Positions 9,101 through 18,668 of a stretch of 64,000 nt of DNA are shown here, in pieces (position 1 is the first letter of the stretch; the number at the start of each line of letters is the position of its first letter). The notes under the pieces were generated by a model that was not told the origin of the DNA, ran no database searches, and worked only from the letters and a program-made list of their open reading frames with translations. Source of the DNA: JADKIH01 sp031367345 (lineage in GTDB: Bacteria; Bacteroidota; Bacteroidia; AKYH767-A; 2013-40CM-41-45); contig JANLPR010000045.1 in the NCBI GenBank assembly GCA_031367345.1, positions 1 to 64,000 on the forward strand, written 5' to 3'. Both the position numbers and the translations under genes were made by a program.

Positions 9101-9610
9101 TTATTTTAACCCTAATTTCGCTTTTACAAGCGGCATAATATTGTCACTATCCTGTGCATAAATTACAGAGCCTAGACTCGTGTCAAAGATGTATGAAAAG
9201 CCTTTTTCTTTAGCTATTTCTTTAATCGCATCTTCCGCTTTTTTCAATATTGGACCATAGATCTCTTGCTTTTTTGATTGAATGGATTCTTGAGCACTTT
9301 GTTGAAAATCTTGAATGCGTTGGCCTAAGTCAGTCAACTCTTTCTCTTTTGTAGCTCTAATTGCATCAGGAAGAGAATCTGCTTTTGATTGATATGCTTG
9401 TAGCTTTGTTTGATATTCAGCAGACATACCTTTTAATTGGCCATCTAATGACTCACCAAATCTCTTTAGTGTGCTATCTGCTTGTTTAGTTGCAGGCAAC
9501 ATTTGAATCAATGCACCTGAATCAATATGTCCGAATTTTAAGGCCTGAGAGAAAGCAGTTGCTCCTGAAATAAGTAGGATGACAACTGCAAACAATAATT
9601 GTTTTTTCAT
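9101..9610 (-). CDS. OmpH/Skp family periplasmic chaperone (second copy)
   Basis: Skp-type chaperone that holds unfolded outer-membrane proteins in the periplasm for delivery to the Bam complex. It has a signal peptide (about 1-22, GATAFSQ), then LKFGHIDSGALIQMLP at the start of the mature protein, a long coiled-coil hairpin (about 40-125), and a closing KEKGFSYIFDTSLGSVIY segment typical of OmpH. At 169 aa it matches the family. It is the last gene of uppS-bamA-skp-skp and ends 20 bp before a strong terminator. A 24-bp gap separates it from the first skp copy, so co-expression is very likely. Confidence 0.9.
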   Translation of the reverse strand: MKKQLLFAVVILLISGATAFSQALKFGHIDSGALIQMLPATKQADSTLKRFGESLDGQLKGMSAEYQTKLQAYQSKADSLPDAIRATKEKELTDLGQRIQDFQQSAQESIQSKKQEIYGPILKKAEDAIKEIAKEKGFSYIFDTSLGSVIYAQDSDNIMPLVKAKLGLK

Positions 9611-9634
9611 GATAATAATTAATATGGGTTAGAT

Positions 9635-10276
9635 TTATTTTTTTGGTTCTTCAGTTTCTTTTTTTACCGGTGGTGTTGTTGTTCCTGAGGGACCACCAGT
9701 TGATGATTTTCCGGTACCTGTACTTGTTTTAGCTGCCGGTTTATAACCCATCGCTAATAAAATTTCATCACTCTTATCGTATTTTGCATTTGTATAAAGC
9801 ATTGTTAAGTCGCTCGATTTATCAAAGATCACCGCATAGCTTTGATCTGTTGCTAATTTTTTTATCGCATTGTAGATCTTATCTTGAATTGGCTTGATCA
9901 ATTCTTGCTTTTTCTTAAACAAGTCGCCTTCATAACCGAAACGTTGCTTTTGAAGATCTTTTACATCTTTCTCTTTTTGATTGATTTCATCTTGACGACG
10001 CTTTTTCATCTCTTCAGTCAATAGTACTTGCTCTGACTGATATGCTTTATATAATTTATCGATGATCGCATATTTGTCTTCGATATCCTTCTGCCATGTA
10101 AGCGAAACATTGTCGAGTGTTTGCATTGCTGTTTTATAATCCGGAATGTTGTCCAGAATATATTGAGAATTTACATAGGCATATTTTTGTGCCTGTGCAG
10201 AACCTAACATAAGAAAGGATAAGGCAATGATTGCTATAAATCCTTTTAACGAAGTGATAGTTTTCATAATTGACAT
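9635..10276 (-). CDS. OmpH/Skp family periplasmic chaperone (first copy)
   Basis: Paralogue of the following gene, with signal peptide (MLGSAQAQ), mature start QKYAYVNSQYILDNIP, coiled coil at about 55-130, and the OmpH closing motif SYAVIFDKSSDLTMLYT. It differs by a C-terminal tail (about 180-213) rich in Thr, Gly, Ser, Pro and Lys that is probably disordered. The frame begins at ATG 10276 (MSIMKT) but ATG 10267 is equally possible. It lies 28 bp after bamA. Tandem skp genes beside bamA are a known Bacteroidota arrangement, also in Porphyromonas gingivalis. Confidence 0.9.
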   Translation of the reverse strand: MSIMKTITSLKGFIAIIALSFLMLGSAQAQKYAYVNSQYILDNIPDYKTAMQTLDNVSLTWQKDIEDKYAIIDKLYKAYQSEQVLLTEEMKKRRQDEINQKEKDVKDLQKQRFGYEGDLFKKKQELIKPIQDKIYNAIKKLATDQSYAVIFDKSSDLTMLYTNAKYDKSDEILLAMGYKPAAKTSTGTGKSSTGGPSGTTTPPVKKETEEPKK

Positions 10277-10304
10277 CGTTTTATTTGTTGTTTAATTCAA
10301 TCTA

Positions 10305-12800
10305 TTAAAACTGTTGACCTATAGAGAAATGGAATTGACCTCCACTAGCTCCCGGATCATTTGGAATTTTATCGAATCCATATCCCCAATCTAATCCTAA
10401 CAATCCGAATACCGGAAGATAAATACGTACTCCCATACCTGCTGATCTTTTTGCACTGAACGGATTAAATTCTTTGAACTTCAACCATGAGTTTCCTCCT
10501 TCTGCAAACGCAAGTAAATATATAGTGGCTGATGGATTCAATGATACCGGATATCTAAGTTCTAAAGTGTATTTGTCAAAGATTGTGCCACCAACCTGTG
10601 CATTGTTTGCGTTGCGAGGCGTCACGGAGTTATTGCTGTATCCTCTCAATGCTAATATCTCTCGTCCATCAAGCGCATATCCACTCAATCCATCTCCCCC
10701 TAAATAGAATCGTTCGAACGGTGATGGTCCAACATTTTTATTATAGAGCCCAAGAAAACCATATTGGATCTTTGTGTTCAATACCAAATTGCCAACTAAT
10801 TTTGTAAACCAACTCGAATTGAATTTCCATTTATGATATTCAATAAACTTATACCGTTCTGCATCTGTTGCTGTCTTATAATCTACGTTGTTTACTAGTG
10901 AGTACGGTGGAGTTAATCGCAACGACAATGTAATTTGAGATCCGGTACGCGGATAAATTGGTGCATCAATTGAATTTCGAGAAATACTTTCTTGGAAACT
11001 TAAATTGTTTGAATGGCCATTGGCAAAAAGAAATGTTCCTCCATAATTATTCAGAGTATAATACTGATAGCTTACCTCATGAAAAATTGTAAAGAAATCA
11101 TCCGGCTTCTTTAATCGCTTTCCTAAACCAACCGATGCTCCGGTAATATAAATTGCTTGTCGACCTGCCTCTAGTGATGAAATTCCGTTCGACTGAATAG
11201 ATCTGAAGATAGATACACTAAGCGAGGTTGGTTTTTTTCCACCTAACCATGGTTCTGTGAAAGAAGCATTGTACGACTGATAATATTTTCCGTTCGTTTG
11301 TGCACGTAAACTAAATTTTTGTCCGTCGCCTGAAGGTAATGGTGACCAAGAACCTTTTCTAAATATATTCCTTGCAGAAAAATTATTGAAAGAAAGTCCT
11401 AATGTTCCAACTAATTGATTGGCACCATAACCTCCCGATAATTCTAATTGATCGGATGGTTTTTCTTCTACCGTGTACTCAATGTCTACTGTTCCTTCTA
11501 CAGGATTTGGTTTGGGATTAACTCCAAGTTTTTCTTGATCAAAATATCCAAGTTGTGCAAGTTCGCGTTGTGTACGTATAATATCCTGACGACTGAATAA
11601 CATGCCAGGCTTTGTTCTAATCTCTCGCATAATTACGCGATCATTGGTTTTTACATTACCAACAACAGTTACTTTATTAATTCTGGCTTGCTTACCTTCA
11701 TAAACCCTCATCTCAAGATCGATGCTGTCTTTTTCAACATTTACTTCAACGGGTGTTACTGAGAAAAATAAATAACCATCATCCATGTATAACGAACTTA
11801 TGTCACGACCATTTTGATTCATAAACAAGCGATCATCCAGAACTGATTGCTCATATATATCACCTTTCTTTATTCCTAAAAGCGAATCAAGAAAATGTGA
11901 AGAGTATTTTACGTTTCCAACCCAAGATATATTTCTGAAAAAATATTGATTACCTTCAACAAGTTTGATGTGAATATCAACAGTCTTTTCATCATGCTTG
12001 GAAACGCTATCGCTTACAATCTTCGCATCACGATATCCTTTGTCGGTATACTTTGAAATCAACTTCTTTTTATCTTCTTGAAATTTCTCGTCAAGGAACT
12101 TCGATGAAGTAAAGATCTTATACCACTTTTTTTCTTTGGTGTCTTTTAACGCATGACGAAGTTTCTTATCCGTCATTACTGAATTTCCTTCAAAGGTGAT
12201 GCTATTGATCTTTACTCTCGATTTTTTATCGACGTTAATTACAATCATTTCCCGATTAGCAAATGCAGAATCACGAACTTCTGTAACTTCAACTTCCGCA
12301 TTCAAATATCCTTTTTCAATATAAAAATCCTTGACGAAATTTTTAGTTGTTGAAAGCACATTCTCTGTAATAACTTTATCTCGTTCAAGTTTAATTTTCT
12401 CTCTGATCTTGTCGGCTTCTGATTTACTTACTCCATTAAATTTGAAAGTAGATAAACGCGGTCGCTCAGATAATTTTATCTCAATAAAAGCTAAATTGTT
12501 TTGTACGCGACTTAAGATGATTTGAACATCGGAAAATAATCCCTGCTTCCAAAGATTTTTAATTGCATCAGAGATTTTCTCTCCCGGTATTTCCAATGAA
12601 TCGCCGACGGTAAGGCCGGAAATACTGATCAAAACATTTTCATCCAAATATTTAGTGCCGGTTATTACCACACCACCAATCGAATATGTTTTTGGATTTC
12701 CATAATCGACTTGCTGGTCGTCACCACCCACTTTTACTTGGGCACTCACTGATAGTGCAGAAATCAGAAGGGTTACTATTACTAGAAAACGTTTTATCAT
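10305..12800 (-). CDS. bamA: Outer-membrane protein assembly factor BamA
   Basis: Essential Omp85 protein that folds and inserts beta-barrels into the outer membrane. Seen: signal peptide (ISALSVSAQ), five POTRA-like repeats over about 35-440 (for example SIGGVVITGTKYL, RINKVTVVGNVKT), then a 16-strand-type barrel from about 450 to the end with the LRGYSN motif in place of VRGF and terminal FHFSIGQQF. The length of 831 aa is normal for Bacteroidota BamA. Its start overlaps the uppS stop by 4 bp, so translation is coupled. Together with the two skp genes downstream it forms an outer-membrane biogenesis operon. Confidence 0.95.
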   Translation of the reverse strand: MIKRFLVIVTLLISALSVSAQVKVGGDDQQVDYGNPKTYSIGGVVITGTKYLDENVLISISGLTVGDSLEIPGEKISDAIKNLWKQGLFSDVQIILSRVQNNLAFIEIKLSERPRLSTFKFNGVSKSEADKIREKIKLERDKVITENVLSTTKNFVKDFYIEKGYLNAEVEVTEVRDSAFANREMIVINVDKKSRVKINSITFEGNSVMTDKKLRHALKDTKEKKWYKIFTSSKFLDEKFQEDKKKLISKYTDKGYRDAKIVSDSVSKHDEKTVDIHIKLVEGNQYFFRNISWVGNVKYSSHFLDSLLGIKKGDIYEQSVLDDRLFMNQNGRDISSLYMDDGYLFFSVTPVEVNVEKDSIDLEMRVYEGKQARINKVTVVGNVKTNDRVIMREIRTKPGMLFSRQDIIRTQRELAQLGYFDQEKLGVNPKPNPVEGTVDIEYTVEEKPSDQLELSGGYGANQLVGTLGLSFNNFSARNIFRKGSWSPLPSGDGQKFSLRAQTNGKYYQSYNASFTEPWLGGKKPTSLSVSIFRSIQSNGISSLEAGRQAIYITGASVGLGKRLKKPDDFFTIFHEVSYQYYTLNNYGGTFLFANGHSNNLSFQESISRNSIDAPIYPRTGSQITLSLRLTPPYSLVNNVDYKTATDAERYKFIEYHKWKFNSSWFTKLVGNLVLNTKIQYGFLGLYNKNVGPSPFERFYLGGDGLSGYALDGREILALRGYSNNSVTPRNANNAQVGGTIFDKYTLELRYPVSLNPSATIYLLAFAEGGNSWLKFKEFNPFSAKRSAGMGVRIYLPVFGLLGLDWGYGFDKIPNDPGASGGQFHFSIGQQF

Positions 12801-13546
12801 TTAGGTGAGTTGATTTGATTGCTTACCATTCCGAATCGTCGCTCTCGGTTTTGGTAGTTAATAATGGCTTTGTAAAGTTCTTCTTTATCAAATTCAGGCC
12901 ATAAAATATCTGTAAAATATAATTCTGTATATGCTAATTGCCATAATAAGAAATTGCTGATTCTATATTCTCCACTTGTACGAATCATCAATTCCGGATC
13001 AGGAATATCTTTGGTGGTTAATTGTGAACTGATAAGTTCTTCGTTGATATCTTCCGGTGAAATTTCACCTTCTTTTAGCTTCTGAGCAATTTTTTTCATT
13101 GCAGAAGTAATCTCCCATCTTGAACTATAACTCAAAGCAAGTACTAAACTCATTCTAGAATTAGTAGAGGTGTCTTTTATTGCTGCTTTCAGTTCTTCTT
13201 TACAATTTTCAGGAAGTGATTCCACATCACCAATAACCATCAAACGAACATTGTTTTTATTCAATGTTTCTTTTTCTCGACTAATTGTAAGCACTAATAA
13301 TTCCATGAGCGCATTTACTTCTTCAATCGGACGGTTCCAATTTTCGGTTGAGAAAGCGTAAAGTGTCAGGAATTTTATTCCTAATTCTGCCGCCGCTTCT
13401 GTTGCATCTCGTACAGCTTTTACTCCATTCTGATGGCCAAACACTCGTTGCTCTCCATGCTTTTCTGCCCAACGGCCATTCCCATCCATGATGATGGCAA
13501 TGTGTTGTGGAAGTTTTTCCGGATTTATTTGGCTTTTTAGACTCAT
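12797..13546 (-). CDS. uppS: Isoprenyl transferase (undecaprenyl diphosphate synthase)
   Basis: Cis-prenyltransferase making the C55 lipid carrier for peptidoglycan and surface glycans from farnesyl and isopentenyl diphosphates. The signature HIAIIMDGNGRWAEKHG holds the catalytic Asp and the RW pair; YAFSTENWNRP and the C-terminal RTSGEYRISNFLLWQ are also diagnostic. The frame can be extended to a TTG at 13570, but ATG 13546 (MSLKSQ) gives the usual 249-aa protein. It overlaps bamA by 4 bp, a conserved gene pair in Bacteroidota. A 172-bp gap separates it from the porG-like gene upstream. Confidence 0.95.
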   Translation of the reverse strand: MSLKSQINPEKLPQHIAIIMDGNGRWAEKHGEQRVFGHQNGVKAVRDATEAAAELGIKFLTLYAFSTENWNRPIEEVNALMELLVLTISREKETLNKNNVRLMVIGDVESLPENCKEELKAAIKDTSTNSRMSLVLALSYSSRWEITSAMKKIAQKLKEGEISPEDINEELISSQLTTKDIPDPELMIRTSGEYRISNFLLWQLAYTELYFTDILWPEFDKEELYKAIINYQNRERRFGMVSNQINSPK

Positions 13547-13718
13547 TCTCCTAATTGGAAGGCGGCGCAAGGTAATAAACTTGACCTCTTTTTAGTGGTT
13601 TTTAAATGATAATATTTGTTAAAAAAGGCTTCAAATTCCTTAGAAATCAATTGGTATTGCTTATAGTTGCTTGTTATCTTCCTTTAGTGGTTTCCAAAAT
13701 CGGAATCACCGCAAAAAA

Positions 13719-14573
13719 CTAATATCTACGGAAGCGGAATGGTCGGCATATATCCTTCAAAACACTGGTTAAACGAAAGTAAATAGTGATTCCTCCAAAG
13801 ACGTACCAATCTTTGTCTTGAGAATTTCCTCGCTGCTTGTAATTAAATACGGGTTGGTTAAGACTGGTGTCCCTCGACGAAAAAGATCTGTTCGACATTA
13901 TTACTGCTAAATTTCCGTTTGAGGCCCTAAGAGCTACCGGATCGGGGTACGTTGTACTTACATCGTCTATATAATCTGAATAGGATCGGCGAGCTCCAAC
14001 TTCAACTCCAATTCCAAAACGCCCAACGTTAAATTTGAATCCACCCCCAATTGGAATTGCAATGGCTACCAAATTGTATTTACTTGAACCATTACCGCCT
14101 TGGCCTTCTGTTCCTAGGGGTTGAAGGTCTATCAGGTTGTTTCCATAATAAGCTTGAGGATTAAATTTAAAAACGCTTATTCCGGTAAAAAAATATGGAG
14201 TGAAAGGGAAATCGGGATGGCCGGTTTCATAGGGAAAAAAATTGAATTCTATTTGTGGTGAAAGTTCTAAAATGTTTGTTTCAAAAGAAAGATTGCGATC
14301 TCTTTCCCATGCCGCTTTTGACAAAGCGTCGTCGCCCGATACTTTGCCGTAATTAATTTCTACTTTCCATGACCATCTTCTGTCCCAATTGTGTCTATAG
14401 AATGCTCCAAAAGCAGGATGTACAAAATCGGTATTGAAGGTGTGCGCAGATAATTCTCCTTTGTAAGTGGATCCGCCAATCATAATTCCGAATTCATTAT
14501 ACTGGGCTTTAATGCTTAAAAATGAAGCTATTAGAGCAACCGTCAGGCTGTATTTAATGAATTGTATTGGCAT
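13719..14573 (-). CDS. PorG-like outer-membrane protein (DUF6089), copy 2
   Basis: Predicted outer-membrane barrel of the PorG/DUF6089 family; PorG of Porphyromonas gingivalis is a T9SS component whose gene also lies next to uppS and bamA. Seen: signal peptide (IASFLSIKAQ), EFGIMIGGSTYKGEL as first strand, the conserved LQPLGTEGQG, GVEVGARRSYSDYIDDVSTTY, and a terminal strand segment YVFGGITIYFRL. ATG 14573 is chosen over TTG 14576. It shares clear sequence blocks with the next gene upstream, from which it is separated by 53 bp, so the two are tandem paralogues. Which copy serves as PorG cannot be decided here. Confidence 0.8.
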   Translation of the reverse strand: MPIQFIKYSLTVALIASFLSIKAQYNEFGIMIGGSTYKGELSAHTFNTDFVHPAFGAFYRHNWDRRWSWKVEINYGKVSGDDALSKAAWERDRNLSFETNILELSPQIEFNFFPYETGHPDFPFTPYFFTGISVFKFNPQAYYGNNLIDLQPLGTEGQGGNGSSKYNLVAIAIPIGGGFKFNVGRFGIGVEVGARRSYSDYIDDVSTTYPDPVALRASNGNLAVIMSNRSFSSRDTSLNQPVFNYKQRGNSQDKDWYVFGGITIYFRLTSVLKDICRPFRFRRY

Positions 14574-14626
14574 CAAAGTGGGAGGAATGAACTGTACTAA
14601 CGAGAATCAGTTGAAAAAATTGATCC

Positions 14627-15520
14627 TTAGAAGCGAGGTAAGCTTCCACGACCATTGGTTAGTTTATAGTTCAAACTGAAGATCGCAAACATGTAAGAAT
14701 CATTTTCTCGCGGATCGCCACGCTGTTGTCCGGCTCCGGTAATTTGAGGTCTCGAATGATTAGAACGATCTGACAAAGCTGCTGAAAGTGGATCGGAGCC
14801 ACTATAATTTGCAAAATCGAAATAAGTGGTACTAACGTCATCAATATAATCCGTAAATGTTTTTCTAAAACCAAGATCTAAGCCAACTCCCCAACTTCTG
14901 TCTAAGGTGTACTTAAACCCGATTCCAACCGGAATGCATAGTTGAACGAGCGAATATTTTGTTCTAGTAGCTACAAAGCCTTGTCCTTCAGTACCTAAAG
15001 GTTGAAGACGTACTATTGTTCCATTGTAATTTGTTTTCGGATCAAAATAAAACACACCGGCTCCTGCAAAAAGATACGTGTAAATTTCATAACCTTTTAA
15101 CCCTTTTACTTTTCTCAACCGATATCGGTGACCAATTTGTTCCTGTTGAAAAGCCCCTTCAAAGGTGATGTTAAACTCATAAATGTCAGAATAGAAATTT
15201 AAATTTCTGTAATTTCTGAAAAACTCTGTCGTTAATTTATCGTCTCCCGCAACACGACCATAAGTTAAATGACTCTTGAAAGCAAAGTAATTGCTTAGTT
15301 TGTAGCGTAAACCAACCGATAATGCAAGGCGGGTCATCGACCATTCTAAGTCACGGAAATAATGCGTTCCAATTTGGTTGGCACCCCCCAATTCACCTAG
15401 AAAGTTACTGGCCCCGGCACCAAAGCTAAATTCATAGCGCTGACGTTTCCATCGTTGTGCGTCTGAAATAGCCGGTATTAAAAGGATTGCAGTTAATAGT
15501 AAGAGTATTGCTTTCTTCAT
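14627..15520 (-). CDS. PorG-like outer-membrane protein (DUF6089), copy 1
   Basis: Paralogue of the gene downstream. Seen: signal peptide (IPAISDAQ), EFSFGAGASNFLGELGG, a YLFAGAGVFYFDPKTNY strand pair, LQPLGTEGQG, LDLGFRKTFTDYIDDVSTTYFD and C-terminal FAIFSLNYKL. It is 297 aa, close to PorG. A -7 promoter element lies 18 bp upstream, so the pair probably forms its own transcript that may run on into uppS-bamA. In P. gingivalis PorG associates with the PorK/PorN ring; porK/N are not in this window, so the role is taken from the family and locus order. Confidence 0.8.
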   Translation of the reverse strand: MKKAILLLLTAILLIPAISDAQRWKRQRYEFSFGAGASNFLGELGGANQIGTHYFRDLEWSMTRLALSVGLRYKLSNYFAFKSHLTYGRVAGDDKLTTEFFRNYRNLNFYSDIYEFNITFEGAFQQEQIGHRYRLRKVKGLKGYEIYTYLFAGAGVFYFDPKTNYNGTIVRLQPLGTEGQGFVATRTKYSLVQLCIPVGIGFKYTLDRSWGVGLDLGFRKTFTDYIDDVSTTYFDFANYSGSDPLSAALSDRSNHSRPQITGAGQQRGDPRENDSYMFAIFSLNYKLTNGRGSLPRF

Positions 15521-15538
15521 TTGTTAGCGCGAAAGTGG

Positions 15539-15546
15539 CAAATATA
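15539..15546 (-). promoter_or_regulatory. TAnnTTTG -7 promoter element before the PorG-like pair
   Basis: TATATTTG on the minus strand lies 18 bp before the ATG at 15520, in the gap after nadK. Likely promoter of the PorG-like pair. Confidence 0.5.
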
Positions 15547-15646
15547 ATAAATAAAAAATACCGTCCTATATACGTTGATAAGATGCTCTTTTGTTCCGTT
15601 AAAATTCACATTTATTTTTCGCAGATAGTCAATGATTTTTTAACCG

Positions 15647-16525
15647 TCAATTCCGTGTATCGAGTCCCCAATTTAACTTTTTACGTAATGTGTTAAGGAA
15701 ATTATCGGAATTTAAACGTACTAAATTTATGTTGTATGATTCTTTACGAATTGCAATCTGAAAACTATTGTCAATTGTGGCGGATCTACTATCGAGCGTA
15801 GCCATAAAATGCTGGCTCCGGCCTTCTACTTCCAATGAAATTACATTTTTGTCGGACACAACTATCGGACGTACGGTCAAATTGTGCGGAGCAATTGGGG
15901 TTATAACAAAAGATTCTGATTGCGGTACCATGATTGGCCCTCCACAGCTTAAGTTATATCCCGTCGATCCGGTTGGCGTAGAAATCATAATGCCATCAGC
16001 CCAATAACTGTTCAGATATTCTCCATTCAAATAGGTGTGTATGGTAATCATGCTTGAAGTTTCCTTCTTGTGAATGGTAAATTCATTCAGTGCAATGTTT
16101 TCTCCTTTGAATATAGGGTGATTTGTTTCTAATCTTAAAAGTGTTCGTGAGTCAATTGCATAGTGACCTTTTGTTAAACTTTCAATGGCCTCTTCTAAAT
16201 TTTCTTTTGAAATTGATGCTAAAAATCCTAATCGTCCTGCATTTATTCCAACCACAGGAATCGCTGTATCTTTTACAATGAATATAGTGTCTAACAAAGT
16301 GCCATCACCACCAACGCTAAATAGAAAGTCTACCTTTTCACGTAAGTCTTCTGTGTTTTCAACACAACTAATTTTTGCAGACAACTTGATTTCTTTACTC
16401 ATGAAATCAAAATAAGGACGATACATAGATACGTTATGATTGTGCTTAAGTAAAATGTTCACAATAACTTCTGTTAGTTCGACTTGATTGATAAGTCCAG
16501 GCCTTCCGTAGATACAAATATTCAT
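15647..16525 (-). CDS. nadK: NAD kinase
   Basis: Phosphorylates NAD to NADP with ATP or polyphosphate; the only route to NADP. The family signature GGDGTLLDTIFIV lies at about 75-87, followed by VVGINAGRLGFLA, the NE/K region ALNEFTIHK at about 146 and the STPTGSTGYNLSCGGP active-site loop at about 181. Length 292 aa is typical. It sits between an Omp85-like gene and the PorG-like pair, and the order CBS-nadK-porG-uppS-bamA-skp is a conserved Bacteroidota neighbourhood. The ATG at 16525 is preceded by only 22 bp to the upstream gene stop, so it is probably co-transcribed. Confidence 0.95.
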   Translation of the reverse strand: MNICIYGRPGLINQVELTEVIVNILLKHNHNVSMYRPYFDFMSKEIKLSAKISCVENTEDLREKVDFLFSVGGDGTLLDTIFIVKDTAIPVVGINAGRLGFLASISKENLEEAIESLTKGHYAIDSRTLLRLETNHPIFKGENIALNEFTIHKKETSSMITIHTYLNGEYLNSYWADGIMISTPTGSTGYNLSCGGPIMVPQSESFVITPIAPHNLTVRPIVVSDKNVISLEVEGRSQHFMATLDSRSATIDNSFQIAIRKESYNINLVRLNSDNFLNTLRKKLNWGLDTRN

Positions 16526-16547
16526 TTGTTCTTTGCTTGTAAATTGT

Positions 16548-17999
16548 TCATAATGGTGATGTAAAATGTAGAAAAAATCCTGATTCTCCTAATTTATTTA
16601 TCGAATATTCAAACCGAAAAATCATGTCGTAATAAGTTACAAAATCAATACCCATTCCATAGCTATATTGCCAACTATTGTTTAGTTTATTGTTTGCAGA
16701 AAACTGACTGTCTTTCACATAGCCTGCATCTGAAAACAAATTTAGATAGAACGCATACGGTACTGTTGCAAATTTATTTAGTGGTACGAAAGGCGCATAT
16801 AGTTCATGTTTTTTTAAAAGTGTATATTTTAAATTCGCTTTTAAGAGTGCATAATGTTCTCCATCCATTACATAATATTCATAACCTCGTATAAAATCTC
16901 TACCATATCCTAGCCCTCTTATAAAATAATATGGAGCCTTCTCTTGAAAAGAATATTTTGTACTAATACTTGCACCGGCATGAAAGCGTGACGAAAGCGG
17001 AATAAAATATTTGTAATGAACTACTACATTACTTAAATCTATATCGTCTTTGAAAATAGGTAAACCGTTTTTTATAAGTTCGAAATCGAAAAAATACCCG
17101 GACATAGGATACACCGCCATGTCGCGATGTTCAATTTTTAGGTAATACCTCAACACAGCAAAGTTGATATTCCTTTTTAACGCAGGGAAAAAATTTGGAT
17201 TTTGAGAGGCTACAGTATCCTCAACCGAAGCAGAACGATAAGATGCTTCAAAATTATGAGTAACATAAATCTGTGGGCGATAAGAATAAACAATTGATGC
17301 TCCAAATTCTCTTTTAGAATAATTTATTTGGTCTTTATAATAAATCAATTTGTTTTCATCTGTTCTAATTGCTGTCTGGTGGTTTCTTGCGAATGTGGTA
17401 CTAAAAGTAATCCCGCTTTTTTGTCCTCGACTTAAATTTGGGATACTGTAATAAAAACTTAATCGCTGAGTATATCCTAGTCTGGCTGTAACTGCGAGCA
17501 CTTCATTTCGCCCTCTAAAGTTATACCAATTTAAGGTGCCTCCATAAATAACTTTTGAAAAATCTTTTTGTTGCCACCATACATTGAAATTTCTTTCTGC
17601 TATTTCAAATATTGGAAGCGGAAAAATGTACCAGCGCTCTGCAACGATTATATAAAAATTTACCGTCTTATTATCTTGAAGCCAATTGATTGTTACCGAA
17701 TTAAAAAGTGAAGTGTTGTGTAAATTTTCGGTACTTTTTTTTATAACATTTTTTAAATCGGACAAACTCAGCGTATCGCCTTTTTTAAAAGTTAGCTCTC
17801 GGAAAATAATTCTCGGCTTGGTAATGCTATTGCCAATCAAAATTATTTGATTGGTTATCAAAAACGTTTTCGAAGAATCGATTGCCAAAGAATCCGAAAC
17901 TAAAACAGGTGGGGGAGGTGACGAAGGAATTTGTGCTCCGGCAAATTGCGTGAACAGAATCAATAACAAAATGAATCTAATTCGATAGCAATTTTGCAT
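16548..17999 (-). CDS. Omp85/BamA-TamA family outer-membrane protein
   Basis: A compact Omp85-superfamily protein: signal peptide (FTQFAGAQ), a Pro-rich linker, at least one POTRA-like domain at about 48-125 (IILIGNSITKPRIIFRELTF, SLFNSVTINWLQDNKTVNF), then a barrel from about 140 to the end. The L6 motif appears as FIRGYEYY, equivalent to VRGF of BamA. At 483 aa it is much smaller than BamA, with fewer POTRA domains, and more like TamA or a specialised translocation pore. It lies between the CBS gene (6-bp gap) and nadK, so it is in the envelope operon. Its substrate is unknown. Confidence 0.85.
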   Translation of the reverse strand: MQNCYRIRFILLLILFTQFAGAQIPSSPPPPVLVSDSLAIDSSKTFLITNQIILIGNSITKPRIIFRELTFKKGDTLSLSDLKNVIKKSTENLHNTSLFNSVTINWLQDNKTVNFYIIVAERWYIFPLPIFEIAERNFNVWWQQKDFSKVIYGGTLNWYNFRGRNEVLAVTARLGYTQRLSFYYSIPNLSRGQKSGITFSTTFARNHQTAIRTDENKLIYYKDQINYSKREFGASIVYSYRPQIYVTHNFEASYRSASVEDTVASQNPNFFPALKRNINFAVLRYYLKIEHRDMAVYPMSGYFFDFELIKNGLPIFKDDIDLSNVVVHYKYFIPLSSRFHAGASISTKYSFQEKAPYYFIRGLGYGRDFIRGYEYYVMDGEHYALLKANLKYTLLKKHELYAPFVPLNKFATVPYAFYLNLFSDAGYVKDSQFSANNKLNNSWQYSYGMGIDFVTYYDMIFRFEYSINKLGESGFFLHFTSPL

Positions 18000-18005
18000 A
18001 ATGGT

Positions 18006-18668
18006 TTAGATGCCCAAGTAGTTCATCAAGGAGTCATAGCGGCTTTGAACGTCGTCAAGAAATTCGCTTTGGTGATAATACTCTTTTACATTATAGCCAT
18101 GACGAGTAAAAGAAGAAATAATTCTGGTGAGCTCCAGTTGATTTATTTTTAATGTCAGATCAAATGTTTCGTTTTCCGGATTTGGAGTAATATAAGAACT
18201 TAGAATCCGTGCTCCTTCAGTTTCGACTAAGTGTGCTACTTCACTCAATGAATAACTACGTGAACTCACCTCCAATACAATTACTCCGGTTCCGTCTTCA
18301 AAAACTCCACTATCTGAATAGTGTTTTAAAATATCTCCCATAGTGATCAATCCAATGTAATGATTATCTTCTCCTAAAACTGGTATTAACGTTAACTTGT
18401 GCTTTGAAAGTATTTTTACTACCTCAAAAATTGGTTGATTATACTTGACATATGGTTTTATTAAAGGTAATTTGTGATTCGCTAACGGCTGATCAAGTGA
18501 ACTTAATTTTAATATGTCCTCTTCATTTGCTAGTCCAATATAATTGACGCCATCAACAATTGGAATATGCTCTAAACGAAATTCTTCCAGCCAGTTCAAC
18601 CCTTTTAAACCGGTATCACTCAGTTTAAGCGGAGGATATGAATCATTAATTAATTCTCTGGCGATCAT
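18006..18668 (-). CDS. CBS-domain protein
   Basis: Two consecutive CBS motifs (about 1-58 and 68-125, for example HIPIVDGVNYIGLANEEDIL and LIPVLGEDNHYIGLITMGDI) followed by an ACT-like C-terminal half with VIVLEVSSRSYSLSEVAHLVE. CBS pairs bind adenosyl nucleotides and regulate partner proteins. It has no membrane segment, so it is cytoplasmic. It is the first gene of the minus-strand run CBS-omp85-nadK. The position next to NAD kinase is conserved in Bacteroidota and suggests, without proof, nucleotide sensing linked to that operon. Confidence 0.85.
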   Translation of the reverse strand: MIARELINDSYPPLKLSDTGLKGLNWLEEFRLEHIPIVDGVNYIGLANEEDILKLSSLDQPLANHKLPLIKPYVKYNQPIFEVVKILSKHKLTLIPVLGEDNHYIGLITMGDILKHYSDSGVFEDGTGVIVLEVSSRSYSLSEVAHLVETEGARILSSYITPNPENETFDLTLKINQLELTRIISSFTRHGYNVKEYYHQSEFLDDVQSRYDSLMNYLGI

